Shown here: positions 1 to 9,037 of the stretch, in pieces
Numbering within the stretch: position 1 is the stretch's first letter
How the letters are laid out: each line of letters begins with the position of its first letter
NCBI RefSeq assembly: GCF_019236175.1
Contig: NZ_JAFAJM010000016.1
Coordinates: forward strand, 26,638-90,637
Length of the DNA stretch: 64,000 bases
Source: Chryseobacterium sp.
GTDB lineage: Bacteria > Bacteroidota > Bacteroidia > Flavobacteriales > Weeksellaceae
Reading direction: 5' to 3'
Program-made: the position numbers and the translations under genes
Notes under the pieces: model-generated
What the model saw: the letters and a program-made list of their open reading frames with translations, nothing else
Databases searched by the model: none
Told to the model about the DNA's origin: nothing

Positions 1-459
1 CTGATTTTAGGAATTACCCTTATCATTGCTGCCGTATTGCTATGGATCAAAACAGAAACAAAGAATGATGGAAAAACAGCACCGGATTCCGGATTTTCTT
101 TAGCCGGAAATAGCTTCTTAGGAGGGGGAATCGGTTTTTTATCCGGATTAGTGGGAATCGGCGGCGGAATTTTTCTCTCACCTTTGCTTAATCTGATGAA
201 ATGGGATACTCCAAGAAAAATAGCAGCCACTTCCAGCGTTTTTATCCTGGTCAATTCCGTGTCCGGTATTTTCGGGCAACTATCAAAACTATCAGTAGAT
301 ATGGATTATTTCAGAATTCTGAGTTTATGTCTTGCCGTTTTTATTGGCGGACAGATCGGTTCCAGAATGTCCCTGAAATGGAATCCTCTCATCATAAAAA
401 GAATGACAGCTATTCTTGTTCTTGTGGCAGGTGTAAATGTTTTAATAAAATATTGGTAA
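1..459 (+). CDS. TauE/SafE-family permease, C-terminal part (cut by window start)
   Basis: The reading frame is open from base 1, so the gene begins upstream of the window. The visible part has hydrophobic segments separated by a Gly-rich stretch (GLVGIGGG, near base 150) and a late GGQIGSR turn, both typical of the TauE/SafE/DUF81 family of membrane proteins that export sulfite or other organosulfur anions. The family assignment is good; the substrate is not visible. It sits 19 bp before moaD, at the head of the molybdenum-cofactor island, so a role linked to sulfur or oxyanion handling is possible but inferred only from position. Confidence 0.8.
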   Translation: MILGITLIIAAVLLWIKTETKNDGKTAPDSGFSLAGNSFLGGGIGFLSGLVGIGGGIFLSPLLNLMKWDTPRKIAATSSVFILVNSVSGIFGQLSKLSVDMDYFRILSLCLAVFIGGQIGSRMSLKWNPLIIKRMTAILVLVAGVNVLIKYW

Positions 460-478
460 ATCTAGATAAAGAATAAAA

Positions 479-721
479 ATGAAACTTAAAATATTGGCTT
501 TTGGGATTACGAAAGATATTTTCGGAACATCTGAAAAAGAAATGGAAGTCATTGAGGGCCTGACTGTAGGGCAATTAAAAAAAATACTGGAAGAGGACTT
601 TCCGGAATTGAAAAAGCTAAAATCCTATTTTATTGCATTGAACGAAGAATATGCAGAAGACCATCAGGTTGTGTTCAATACCCATGAAATAGCCATCATC
701 CCTCCTGTAAGCGGCGGATAA
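479..721 (+). CDS. moaD: MoaD, small subunit of molybdopterin synthase
   Basis: This 80-residue ubiquitin-like protein ends in the diagnostic VSGG tail. In the family the terminal Gly is adenylated by MoeB and converted to a thiocarboxylate that donates sulfur to precursor Z in the MoaD2-MoaE2 complex. Length is normal. moaE follows after about 50 bp on the same strand, and the activating enzyme MoeB is encoded at 7.3-8.4 kb on the opposite strand, so the whole sulfur-relay set is present here. Confidence 0.93.
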   Translation: MKLKILAFGITKDIFGTSEKEMEVIEGLTVGQLKKILEEDFPELKKLKSYFIALNEEYAEDHQVVFNTHEIAIIPPVSGG

Positions 722-770
722 AAGTAAAAAACATTCAAAGTCTATCTGTTTTGGAGTAAAAAATAAGTAA

Positions 771-1187
771 ATGATTGATATCAGAATCACAGAAAATGAA
801 TTAAATAGTACCGAATGCCTCGCAATAGCACAAGATCTGAATAGTGGAGGTATTGCAACATTCATAGGAACAGTCCGGAATATTACAAAAAATAAATCTG
901 TAATCCGTCTGGAATACGAATGTTACCAGTCTATGGCTGTAAAGGAAATCAGAAAGGTTGCTGAACAGGCTGTTTTTCAGTTTTCTGCACGTAATGTAGT
1001 CGTTCATCATCGTACCGGTATTTTATTTCCGGGCGATGCAGCCGTAATAATAGTGGTAAGTGACGGACACAGAGATGCTGTTTTTGATGCCTGCCGTTAT
1101 ATTATTGATACCATTAAACAAACAGCTCCCATATGGAAAAAAGAAATTTTTGAAGACGGAGAAGAATGGGTTTCTGCCCATCCGTAA
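771..1187 (+). CDS. moaE: MoaE, large subunit of molybdopterin synthase
   Basis: The 138-residue product carries MoaE hallmarks: an early GGIATFIGTVRN segment, a VVHHRTG segment in the middle, and KQTAPIWKKE near the C-terminus, where the catalytic Lys of the family lies. It partners MoaD to insert the dithiolene sulfurs into cyclic pyranopterin monophosphate in the cytoplasm. Length is normal. It lies between moaD and fdhD in a compact + strand run. Confidence 0.93.
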   Translation: MIDIRITENELNSTECLAIAQDLNSGGIATFIGTVRNITKNKSVIRLEYECYQSMAVKEIRKVAEQAVFQFSARNVVVHHRTGILFPGDAAVIIVVSDGHRDAVFDACRYIIDTIKQTAPIWKKEIFEDGEEWVSAHP

Positions 1188-1234
1188 TTTGAGGTGTGAA
1201 ATTTCGTATATTTACTATACCAGATTATTCAGAT

Positions 1235-2107
1235 ATGAAAACCAGTATATTAGAAAATAAATCTGTCCGGCAGATAGATATTATCAAAGTAAAAGGCAAC
1301 GATAGCTTTTCTTATACCGATGATATTTCTGTAGAAGAACCTCTGGAAATCAGGATTTCCTATGGTAATCAAAAACGGAGAGAAATCAGAAATATATCAG
1401 TAACTATGAGAACTCCCGGTAATGATGCGGAACTCGCAACCGGTTTTCTGTTTACGGAAGGAATAATTTCAGGATACCATCAGATCAAAAACATACAAAA
1501 TCCCGAAGCAGAATGCTCCAGAAACCGGGACAATAGTATTGAAGTAGAATTAATAGAAGACTTTATCCCTCAGCTGATGAATGCTGACAGGAACTTCTAT
1601 ACAACATCCAGTTGCGGAGTCTGTGGGAAAGGTTCTATAGAATCTATCAAAACGGTAAGTACTTTTAAGAATGAAAAAAAAGAACAGCAAAATATAACGC
1701 TGGAAATTCTGTACAGGTTGTCAGGAAATCTGCAGTCTTTTCAGGATAATTTTAGTGCCACGGGCGGGATTCATGCTTCAGGAATTTTTGATGGGCATGG
1801 AAACTTACTTGCCTTGCGTGAAGATGTAGGACGGCATAATGCATTGGATAAACTGATAGGCCACGCTTTGTGTACAGGGCAGCTTCCTTTAAAAAATAAT
1901 ATCTTAGTTTTAAGCGGTCGTGCCAGTTTTGAACTGATTCAGAAAGCTGCGATGGCAGGTATTTCTATTGTTGCAGCAATAGGGGCACCTTCCAGTTTAG
2001 CAGTAGATCTTGCCAAAGAATTTGATATGAGTCTGCTGGGATTTCTACGGGATAACCGGTTTAATATTTATAATGAAAGCAGTGCTCATCGTATTATAAA
2101 AAAATAA
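1235..2107 (+). CDS. fdhD: FdhD, formate dehydrogenase accessory sulfurtransferase
   Basis: FdhD passes sulfur from a cysteine desulfurase to the molybdenum cofactor of formate-dehydrogenase-type enzymes. The protein shows the CxxC loop (SSCGVCGKGS; Cys127 and Cys130 from this start) and later segments FSATGGIHASG and REDVGRHNALDK, all family signatures. I chose the ATG at 1235 (290 residues); an in-frame GTG at 1196 would add 13 residues lacking family resemblance. The molybdopterin oxidoreductase it presumably serves is 570 bp downstream. Confidence 0.92.
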   Translation: MKTSILENKSVRQIDIIKVKGNDSFSYTDDISVEEPLEIRISYGNQKRREIRNISVTMRTPGNDAELATGFLFTEGIISGYHQIKNIQNPEAECSRNRDNSIEVELIEDFIPQLMNADRNFYTTSSCGVCGKGSIESIKTVSTFKNEKKEQQNITLEILYRLSGNLQSFQDNFSATGGIHASGIFDGHGNLLALREDVGRHNALDKLIGHALCTGQLPLKNNILVLSGRASFELIQKAAMAGISIVAAIGAPSSLAVDLAKEFDMSLLGFLRDNRFNIYNESSAHRIIKK

Positions 2108-2211
2108 TCAATTCTGGTCAGTTAGATTCACATTGATAGTGAATTTTGGAGAGTTAAAATTGAATTATAAACGAATAGTAGTATGATATGTAATGAATCC
2201 ATAGACAATAA

Positions 2212-2276
2212 ATTCGTGTATTCGTGGCAAAATCAGATAATTTAAATAATAAAAAATTAGCCACGGATACACGAAT
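2212..2276. repeat. 16-17 bp imperfect inverted repeat between fdhD and the next gene
   Basis: The left arm at 2212-2228 (ttcgtgtattcgtggc core) and right arm at 2260-2276 (gccacggatacacgaa core) are reverse complements with one mismatch, separated by about 31 nt. A related half-copy (gccacgaatgcacgg) occurs at 45822-45836. It looks like a dispersed REP-like palindrome lying between two co-oriented genes. Confidence 0.7.
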
Positions 2277-2305
2277 GAAAATCTAAGTGGCAAAAAAATA
2301 AACCT

Positions 2306-2656
2306 ATGAAAATTAGAATAAAAGATAACTCAATACGATTCCGGCTGACTCAGCCAGAAGTATCGGAATTAAGCAGAGACGGTATGGTTTCCAGTGTGAC
2401 TCAGTTTGTGGACAGACCATTTGTGTACCTCATCGAAAAAACAAAAGATGAAGTTTTATCTGCCGTATTTATTGAAAATAGAATCGTCATGAAAATACCT
2501 GAAGCCATGGTACAAGAACTGGTATCTACAGATACTGTCGGTTTCAGCGGAGAGGTAGGGATGGTAAAGCTATTGGTAGAAAAAGACTTCGTATGTATAG
2601 ACAATACGATAGAAGACCAAAGCGATAACTATCCTAATCCCAATATGAAATGTTGA
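2306..2656 (+). CDS. Small DUF7009-like protein of unknown function
   Basis: This 116-residue protein begins MKIRIKDNSIRFRLTQ and has no signal peptide or membrane segment. From memory it resembles the DUF7009 family, which has no defined biochemistry; that assignment is moderate. It ends in a CxxH-free, Asn/Asp-rich tail with a final Cys. It is 22 bp upstream of the YdeP-type molybdopterin oxidoreductase, so I infer co-transcription and a possible accessory role for that enzyme. Confidence 0.7.
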   Translation: MKIRIKDNSIRFRLTQPEVSELSRDGMVSSVTQFVDRPFVYLIEKTKDEVLSAVFIENRIVMKIPEAMVQELVSTDTVGFSGEVGMVKLLVEKDFVCIDNTIEDQSDNYPNPNMKC

Positions 2657-2678
2657 TCACTTTACAAAATAAACGGGT

Positions 2679-5072
2679 ATGGAAGAAAATAACAAAAAGA
2701 AAGTAGAAAATGAAATCAGCAAAGAACCCAGTGCTGAGAATCCTTTTACATTACTTGATCTTAAGCTGACCCATGTTGAAAAAGCAGCAGCGGGAGTACC
2801 GGCTGTAATGGCCGCTTTTAGTGATTTGTTTGAAGAAAAAGCACCTGTCCGGGGAATGAGAGCCCTGTTTAAAATGAATCAGATGGGAGGCTTTGACTGT
2901 CCGAGTTGCGCATGGCCTGATCCCGATGATGAACGTTCAGTTCTTGGAGAATACTGTGAAAACGGAGCAAAAGCTCTTGCCGAAGAAGCAACGACAAAAA
3001 GGGTAACTCCGGAATTTTTCAGACAGCATTCAGTATATGATCTGGCGAAACTGGATGATTATCAGATTGGAAAAATGGGACGACTTACTGATCCCATGTA
3101 TCTTGCTCCGGGAGCCACTCATTATGAACCTGTCAGTTGGGATAATGCCTTTAAAAAAATAGCAGAACATTTCAATGCCCTGGAAACTCCGGATCAGGCA
3201 GCATTTTATACTTCCGGACGTACAAGTAATGAAGCCTCTTTTGTGTATCAGTTATTTGCCAAAGAATTTGGGACCAATAATATGCCGGACTGTTCCAATA
3301 TGTGCCACGAGACTTCGGGATCCGCATTGCGGCCTACCATAGGAATCGGAAAAGGTACGGTAACTCTGGAAGATTTTTATGATGCCGAAGTGATTATCAT
3401 TATAGGTCAGAATCCGGGAACCAACGCTCCCAGGATGATGAGTGCTTTGGCAAAAGGAAAGAAAAACGGAGCTAAGATCATTGCCGTTAATCCGTTGCCG
3501 GAAGCCGGTTTAATGGGATTTATTAATCCACAGAATGTAAAAGCCATCCTGACCGGAGGTGTACAGCTTGCAGATCTTTATTTACCGGTAAAGATCAATG
3601 GAGATATGGCGCTCTTAAAAGCACTTGAACTTCTTTTAATAGAATTTGAAAAGCAAAATCCCGGGAAAGTTTTTGACGAAAGCTTTATCAGAGATAAAAC
3701 GGTAGGATATGAAGATTTCCTGAAACAATTTGATGCGTATAGGTTAGAAGAATTAGCTGAACTTTCAGGTGTTTCCAAAGACATGCTTTATAAAGCAGCA
3801 GAAATGATCGCTTTTAAAAAACGGATTATCATAAGCTGGGGAATGGGGCTTACACAACAGCCTAACGGAGTGGATATGATTCGGGAAATACTTAATATTC
3901 TTTTGCTTAAAGGAAGTATAGGTAAACCGGGATCAGGGGTTTGCCCTGTACGGGGCCATAGCAATGTACAGGGAAACAGAACGATGATGATTGATGAAAA
4001 ACCTACTGATGAACAGCTTGATCGTCTTGAAAATTTCTATGGTTTTAAAGTCCCCCGTAAACATGGCTTAGACGTAGTACGTACTATAAAAGCAATTCAT
4101 GAGGAAAAAGTGAAAATGATGTTTTGTATGGGCGGAAATTTCCTTTCTGCAACACCGGACACTACTTATACGGCACATGCCCTGAGAAAGCTCAATCTGC
4201 TGGTATGTGTTTCCACAAAACTAAACAGAGGACATCTCGTACATGGGAAAGAAGCATTAATCCTGCCTACTTATGGACGAAGTGATAAAGATATCGTAAA
4301 CGGAGAAGTACAGATCGTAAGTACAGAAAATTCAATGGGGGTTGTGCAGAGCTCAAAGGGAATGCTGGACGCCGTATCGGATAACCTCATCAATGAAACC
4401 CAGATCGTATGCCGCATGGCTATGGCTACTTTAGGAAACAAATCTGTAGTAAACTGGCAGCGGTATCATGACAGTTATGATGCCGTGAGAGATGATATTG
4501 AACAATGTATTCCCGGATTTAAAGATTATAATGTCCGTGTAAGAGAAAAAGGCGGATTTTATCTTCCCAATGCCGCAAGAGATGAACAGGTATTTTCGAA
4601 AGAATTCGGTGGGCGCGCTCCGTTTACATTAACGGAAATTCCGGATAACAGCCTTGCTCCTGATGAGTATATGATGGCAACCACACGTACCCATGACCAG
4701 TTTAATACAACGATTTATGGATTGGACGACCGCTATCGTGGGATTAAAAACGAACGTCGGGTGATCTTTATGAATCAGAAAGATATTGATAAGGCCGGAT
4801 TTAAGGCCGGAGACAGGGTAGATCTTTATAATTACGATGACGGGATTGAAAGGGTGGCTCCTTTATTTATCATTGTTTCTTACCAGATTCCTGAAAAAAA
4901 TACAGTAACTTATTTTCCTGAAACCAATGTGCTGATCTCTGTAAACAATGTGGTGAAGGAAAGTAATATGCCGGCTTCCAAGTATGTGAAAATTAAAATA
5001 AAAAAACACGATCCGGAAGTGTATAAGAAAGTAGATCAGATGCTTTATCAGGGAGCTGTTCAAAGACCATAA
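2679..5072 (+). CDS. FdhF/YdeP-family molybdopterin oxidoreductase
   Basis: This 797-residue cytoplasmic protein matches the YdeP branch of the formate-dehydrogenase-like molybdopterin family along its length. Visible motifs are FDCPSCAWPDP (Cys74, Cys77), FYTSGRTSNEA, PDCSNMCHETSG (Cys205, Cys209), GQNPGTNAPRMM, RGHSNVQGNRT, CMGGNF and, near the end, RTHDQFNTTIYG with DDRYRG. No signal peptide or twin-Arg motif is seen. Formate oxidation is not established for YdeP enzymes (E. coli YdeP is linked to acid resistance), so the substrate is unknown. FdhD and a full cofactor pathway are encoded around it. Confidence 0.9.
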   Translation: MEENNKKKVENEISKEPSAENPFTLLDLKLTHVEKAAAGVPAVMAAFSDLFEEKAPVRGMRALFKMNQMGGFDCPSCAWPDPDDERSVLGEYCENGAKALAEEATTKRVTPEFFRQHSVYDLAKLDDYQIGKMGRLTDPMYLAPGATHYEPVSWDNAFKKIAEHFNALETPDQAAFYTSGRTSNEASFVYQLFAKEFGTNNMPDCSNMCHETSGSALRPTIGIGKGTVTLEDFYDAEVIIIIGQNPGTNAPRMMSALAKGKKNGAKIIAVNPLPEAGLMGFINPQNVKAILTGGVQLADLYLPVKINGDMALLKALELLLIEFEKQNPGKVFDESFIRDKTVGYEDFLKQFDAYRLEELAELSGVSKDMLYKAAEMIAFKKRIIISWGMGLTQQPNGVDMIREILNILLLKGSIGKPGSGVCPVRGHSNVQGNRTMMIDEKPTDEQLDRLENFYGFKVPRKHGLDVVRTIKAIHEEKVKMMFCMGGNFLSATPDTTYTAHALRKLNLLVCVSTKLNRGHLVHGKEALILPTYGRSDKDIVNGEVQIVSTENSMGVVQSSKGMLDAVSDNLINETQIVCRMAMATLGNKSVVNWQRYHDSYDAVRDDIEQCIPGFKDYNVRVREKGGFYLPNAARDEQVFSKEFGGRAPFTLTEIPDNSLAPDEYMMATTRTHDQFNTTIYGLDDRYRGIKNERRVIFMNQKDIDKAGFKAGDRVDLYNYDDGIERVAPLFIIVSYQIPEKNTVTYFPETNVLISVNNVVKESNMPASKYVKIKIKKHDPEVYKKVDQMLYQGAVQRP

Positions 5073-5087
5073 ATTATCGTGTTATAT

Positions 5088-5573
5088 ATGAAAAAAATAT
5101 TGCCTTTAGCGTTGTTTTTATTTTCAGGATGGGTATTTTGCCAGTCCGGATTTACACTTAAAGTGAGTGGAGACGTTTCAAAACCATTGGAAATGACTCT
5201 GACCGATTTATCAAAAATGCCCAGAAAAGAAGCTTCATTGAAAGATAAAGACGGAAGCATTCACCTATACAAAGGTGTGTCATTACAGGATATTCTTGCC
5301 AAAGCAGGAGTTCCTTCCGGTAAAGAGCTTCATGGTGAAAACTTATCAAAATATCTGCTTGCCAGATGTACCGACGGGTATCAGGTATTATTTTCACTGG
5401 CCGAACTTGATGCTTCTGTTGCAGATAAAAATGTCATTGTAGCAGATATGGTAGACGGAAAACCTTTACCCGAATCAAGAGGTCCGCTTCGTCTTATTGC
5501 GGAAGGAGAAAAGAAACCGGCCCGAAGTTCTTACCAGCTGGAATCTTTGATAATAGGACAGATTAAAAAATAA
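5088..5573 (+). CDS. Exported protein with oxidoreductase molybdopterin-binding (SUOX-like) fold
   Basis: The start at the ATG 5088 gives 161 residues beginning with a signal peptide (MKKILPLALFLFSGWVFCQ); a GTG at 5079 is possible. The mature part resembles the SUOX-like Oxidored_molyb domain: LKVSGDVSKPLEMTL, then LYKGVSLQDIL, ARCTDGYQVLFSLAELD and a late SRGPLRLI. It is far shorter than true sulfite oxidases and lacks their dimerisation domain. It follows the YdeP-type gene by 15 bp, so the two are probably co-transcribed although one is cytoplasmic and one exported. Cofactor binding is not certain. Confidence 0.75.
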   Translation: MKKILPLALFLFSGWVFCQSGFTLKVSGDVSKPLEMTLTDLSKMPRKEASLKDKDGSIHLYKGVSLQDILAKAGVPSGKELHGENLSKYLLARCTDGYQVLFSLAELDASVADKNVIVADMVDGKPLPESRGPLRLIAEGEKKPARSSYQLESLIIGQIKK

Positions 5574-5602
5574 CTTTAGGAAAGACTTTACAAAAACACA
5601 TT

Positions 5603-6517
5603 ATGATTATAAGGAAGAAGGAACATTGGTTTAAAATGCTTTTTGTATGGCACGGCTCTGTATTACCGGGGTTGCTGCCACGTCTTTTTTTACTTTTTAT
5701 TTTATCGGTAGGAGTAGTGTATCTGCGCGGAGTGATCTTTTCATTTAAAGTTCCGCTTAACCCTGCACCATTAACTTTATTTGGCTTTGTACTGGCCTTA
5801 TTTTTAGGTTTTAGAAATAATGCAAGCTATGAAAGATTCTGGGAAGGGCGGAAATTATGGGGTGCTTTATTAAATACAGCACGGTCATTGACCCGGCAGG
5901 CTTTAACACTTAAAAATATGAATACAAATGTTTCTGTTCCTGAATTTATCGGGCTGGTGGGTGCTTTTATTTTTGCTTTAAAACATCAGCTTAGAGGAAC
6001 GGATGCCTCTGAGGATTTAAAAACCAGATTGAATGAAGATCAGTTTAAAATAGTTGCTTTCTCAAAATATAAACCTGCTGTTATCCTGCGTTTATTAGGA
6101 GAATGGGTACAACAATTAAAAGAGGATGGTGGTATAGATTCTATTCAGCAGGCACGTTTTGATGAGAATTTTGATAAACTTTCTGATATCGTAGGAGGTT
6201 GTGAACGGATAGTTTCCACACCAATTCCTTACAGCTACAGGGTTTTATTGCATCGTACGGTTTATATTTACTGTTTTCTTTTACCTTTTGGACTGGTAGA
6301 TTCGCTAAGATGGTTTACTCCTCTTATCGTGGTATTTGTAGCATATACCTTTGTAGCCTTCGAAGCTATAGCAGATGAAATTGAAGAACCATTTGGTACG
6401 GAAGCCAACGATCTTGCATTAAATACGATGTCCGTCATGATTGATGAAACCATTCATGAGATGTCCGGAGAAGAGATTGTGATTTCTCCAAAAACAGTAC
6501 AAAATATCATTGACTGA
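5603..6517 (+). CDS. Bestrophin-family (UPF0187) membrane channel
   Basis: The 304-residue protein has N-terminal hydrophobic helices followed by FGFVLALFLGFRNNASYERFWEGRKLWG, of which the NASYERFWE-type core is the bestrophin/YneE signature, and a second membrane part near FLLPFGLVDSLRWFTP. Bacterial bestrophins form pentameric ion channels in the inner membrane; ion selectivity cannot be read here. The stop lies just before the start of the DUF488 gene, so translation may be coupled. Confidence 0.88.
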   Translation: MIIRKKEHWFKMLFVWHGSVLPGLLPRLFLLFILSVGVVYLRGVIFSFKVPLNPAPLTLFGFVLALFLGFRNNASYERFWEGRKLWGALLNTARSLTRQALTLKNMNTNVSVPEFIGLVGAFIFALKHQLRGTDASEDLKTRLNEDQFKIVAFSKYKPAVILRLLGEWVQQLKEDGGIDSIQQARFDENFDKLSDIVGGCERIVSTPIPYSYRVLLHRTVYIYCFLLPFGLVDSLRWFTPLIVVFVAYTFVAFEAIADEIEEPFGTEANDLALNTMSVMIDETIHEMSGEEIVISPKTVQNIID

Positions 6518-6536
6518 TATATTAAACGACGAATAC

Positions 6537-7085
6537 ATGGGAAATTCGGAAAAACCTGTGATGTATACGGTGGGACACTCCGTGCATTCTCTGGATTATT
6601 TTCTTGAGATGCTGAATTCATTTGATATTAAAATACTGGCAGATATCCGGAGATATCCGGGATCAAAAAGGTATCCATGGTTCAGTAAAGATAATCTGGA
6701 GAAAATATTACCTGAAAATCACATAGAATATATCCATTTTGAAGATCTGGGAGGGCGGAGAAAGGTACAGCCCGGTTCGGTGAACAACAGATGGAGGAAT
6801 GAGTCTTTCCGGGGATATGCCGATTATATGCAGACTTCAGTATTTGTAGCGGCTATTGAGAAACTTGAGCATATTGCCATGGAAAAAACAACTGCTTTTA
6901 TGTGCTCAGAAGCAGTATGGTGGAGCTGTCACAGGTCTATGGTTTCCGATTACCTCAAAGCGAGAGGCTGGAAGGTGGAACATATTATGAATATCGGAAA
7001 AGCGGAAGAACATTCCTTTACTTCACCGGCGAGGGTAAGAAACGGACAGGTTTTTTATTCTGATGAAAGTCTTTTTGATGAATAG
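6537..7085 (+). CDS. DUF488-family protein
   Basis: The chosen ATG at 6537 gives 182 residues; a TTG at 6510 would overlap the bestrophin gene. Motifs YTVGHSVHSL near the start, DIRRYPGSKRYPWFS, and MCSEAVWWSCHRSMVSDYL near residue 130-150 define the DUF488 family, whose biochemical role is unknown. The paired Cys residues and HR in the last motif are conserved in the family. It follows the bestrophin gene with only 19 bp between. Confidence 0.88.
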   Translation: MGNSEKPVMYTVGHSVHSLDYFLEMLNSFDIKILADIRRYPGSKRYPWFSKDNLEKILPENHIEYIHFEDLGGRRKVQPGSVNNRWRNESFRGYADYMQTSVFVAAIEKLEHIAMEKTTAFMCSEAVWWSCHRSMVSDYLKARGWKVEHIMNIGKAEEHSFTSPARVRNGQVFYSDESLFDE

Positions 7086-7121
7086 GATCATTGTTTACAT
7101 CACTTAATCAGATCAAAGCTT

Positions 7122-7331
7122 ATGAAAACCAAATTCAAAATAGGAGATCAGGTTAGCTGGAATTCCGAAGGGGGAAGAGTTTCAGGAACGATCATTAAAA
7201 TCCATATGAAAGATTTTGATTATAAAGGGTATACTCATCATGCCAGTGAAGAAAGTCCTCAGTACGAGATCAGGAGTAATAAATCCGACCATATTGCGGC
7301 CCACAAAGAATCTGCCCTTACAAAGATCTAG
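7122..7331 (+). CDS. Small DUF2945 / Hva1-TUDOR protein
   Basis: This 69-residue protein (FKIGDQVSWNSEGGRVSG, then YEIRSNKSDHIAAHKESAL) has the pattern of the DUF2945 hypervirulence-associated TUDOR-like domain: a short beta-barrel with a Gly-rich first turn and a basic, His-containing end. Function is unknown. It lies 36 bp after the DUF488 gene, and its stop codon directly abuts the stop codon of the convergent moeB gene with no spacer. Confidence 0.8.
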   Translation: MKTKFKIGDQVSWNSEGGRVSGTIIKIHMKDFDYKGYTHHASEESPQYEIRSNKSDHIAAHKESALTKI

Positions 7332-8372
7332 TTACAGCTGTATTTTACTGATTCCGCCCTTTAAAGAAAAAACCTTTTTCTTAGGAAAAGCTTCTTTGAT
7401 TTTTTTAACGGCCTCCCCACTGCGTTTTCCGGATTGACAGTAGATGAGAATAGATTTAGATATTGCAGAAATGAGGTGTACATGATGATGCAGCTCATCG
7501 AGAGGAATATTTCTGCCACCGATATTGAATTGAGAATGTTCCAGCTCTGAACGGACATCTATTATTTCAAAATCATCCTGATCCTGCTTCCACTGTTCCA
7601 GGGTAATGACAGGAACAGTCTGTGGTAAATCGATAATCCGGACTGATGTTTTTTTAAGCTTAATGATTTGTGTTCTTCCATTCAGGACATTCATCATCCA
7701 TAATTTTCCTGCTAAAATATCTTCCGAATGCGTGAGGTATTTTATAGCTTCATTAGCCTGCATATTCCCGACAATTCCTGCCAGTGTAGGAATAACTCCG
7801 CCTTCTCTGCAGTTCGGAACCTGGGATTCCTCGGCATCCGGAAAAACATCCCGATAATTAGGAGAATAAGTGCCGTCCTTTTGTAAAACATTCCATATAC
7901 TTACCTGTCCTTCGTGCTGATAAATAGCACCATATACCAAAGGCTTTCCGGCTAATACACAGGCATCATTCAAAAGGCATTTGGTTTCAAAATTATCTGT
8001 TCCTTCAATAATGAGGTCAAATTCTGAAATCAGATCCGTAACATTAGAGGAAGAAATCCTGATACGGTAAGGAATAACAGAAACAGAGGGATTTTGCCGC
8101 TGTAATTTTTTTGCGGCCACTTCCACTTTAAATAATCCGATATCTTCAGGCGTATAAAGAATCTGACGGTGCAGGTTGCTTAAAGAAACAATATCATCAT
8201 CTGCAATACCGATGGTTCCGACTCCTGAAGATGTGAGATACTGAGCGGTGGGACAGCCAAGGCCTCCCATACCTACAATGAGAACTCTGGCATTGGCGAG
8301 CCGTTCCTGAGATGAAGTTCCAAATCCTGGTAAAGCGATCTGGCAGCGGTAACGTTCAAACGAATCACTCAT
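7332..8372 (-). CDS. moeB: MoeB/ThiF-type adenylyltransferase with C-terminal rhodanese domain
   Basis: The N-terminal E1-like domain has the nucleotide loop VGMGGLGCP near residue 30 and IEGTDNFETK near 125; it activates the MoaD C-terminus with ATP. Residues from about 255 form a rhodanese domain (DVRSELEHSQFNI, then IYCQSGKRS with the candidate active Cys). The CxxC zinc site of E. coli MoeB is replaced by NYRD, although PNCREGG further on is kept; this variant is common in Bacteroidota homologues as I recall. The ATG at 8372 (346 residues) gives MSDSFERYRC; an ATG three codons earlier is possible. Last gene of the moaA operon. Confidence 0.9.
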   Translation of the reverse strand: MSDSFERYRCQIALPGFGTSSQERLANARVLIVGMGGLGCPTAQYLTSSGVGTIGIADDDIVSLSNLHRQILYTPEDIGLFKVEVAAKKLQRQNPSVSVIPYRIRISSSNVTDLISEFDLIIEGTDNFETKCLLNDACVLAGKPLVYGAIYQHEGQVSIWNVLQKDGTYSPNYRDVFPDAEESQVPNCREGGVIPTLAGIVGNMQANEAIKYLTHSEDILAGKLWMMNVLNGRTQIIKLKKTSVRIIDLPQTVPVITLEQWKQDQDDFEIIDVRSELEHSQFNIGGRNIPLDELHHHVHLISAISKSILIYCQSGKRSGEAVKKIKEAFPKKKVFSLKGGISKIQL

Positions 8373-8407
8373 TGTTATCATTATTTCCTTTCGGGGTTCA
8401 AAATATT

Positions 8408-9037
8408 TTATTTATGCATTGCCTGCTTATTCAGAATTTCCTTTGCTTTTACTGCATCCTCAGGAGTATTGACATTCATTAAGGCCTCCGGATTATCAGG
8501 TTTTAAAATGAGGGTATCACTATTGATCAACACTTTTCTGGGACATGTATTTCCTACTCCCAGAAAATGGAGAAGCAATGGATAGCTCTTAGGCTCCCAA
8601 ATAGTAATCAGAGGTTCCGGAAACCCATCAAACGGACTTTCGTAAGTTGTAGCTGCTTTTTCAGGATCTCTCGACCGTATTAAATAGTCCAGTGACCGAT
8701 GATCCAGTAAAGGAAGATCACAAGCTGCCACAAGCCATGCTTTATCCCTTTGAGCTCTTAACGCAGAGAGAATTCCGCCAAAAGGCCCCATATTCAGAAA
8801 AGTATCGGTAAGCGCATGATATGAATAATCAAAATTTTCCAACTGATCCTGCCTGCAAGAAATAAACACTTCATTACAAAACGGAGCAAGAAGATCAGCC
8901 GCAAAATAACGTTGTTCTTTTCCATGCCAGTTAAGAAGATCTTTATCACTCCCCATTCTTCGGCTTTTTCCTCCTGCGAGAACAAGACCATTGATTATTG
9001 GGATGTTATTATATTCTGGAGAAGTCATTTTTTCCAC
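8408..9037 (-). CDS. mobA: MobA-like molybdenum cofactor guanylyltransferase
   Basis: The start NGLVLAGGKSRRMGSDKDLL is the MobA nucleotide-binding signature; GPFGGILSAL and VAACDLPLLD follow in the order expected. The enzyme attaches GMP to Mo-molybdopterin to make the bis-MGD form used by formate-dehydrogenase-type enzymes, which fits the YdeP-type oxidoreductase in the same island. Length (209) is normal. Its start overlaps the end of moaC by about 29 bp, indicating translational coupling. Confidence 0.9.
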   Translation of the reverse strand: MEKMTSPEYNNIPIINGLVLAGGKSRRMGSDKDLLNWHGKEQRYFAADLLAPFCNEVFISCRQDQLENFDYSYHALTDTFLNMGPFGGILSALRAQRDKAWLVAACDLPLLDHRSLDYLIRSRDPEKAATTYESPFDGFPEPLITIWEPKSYPLLLHFLGVGNTCPRKVLINSDTLILKPDNPEALMNVNTPEDAVKAKEILNKQAMHK

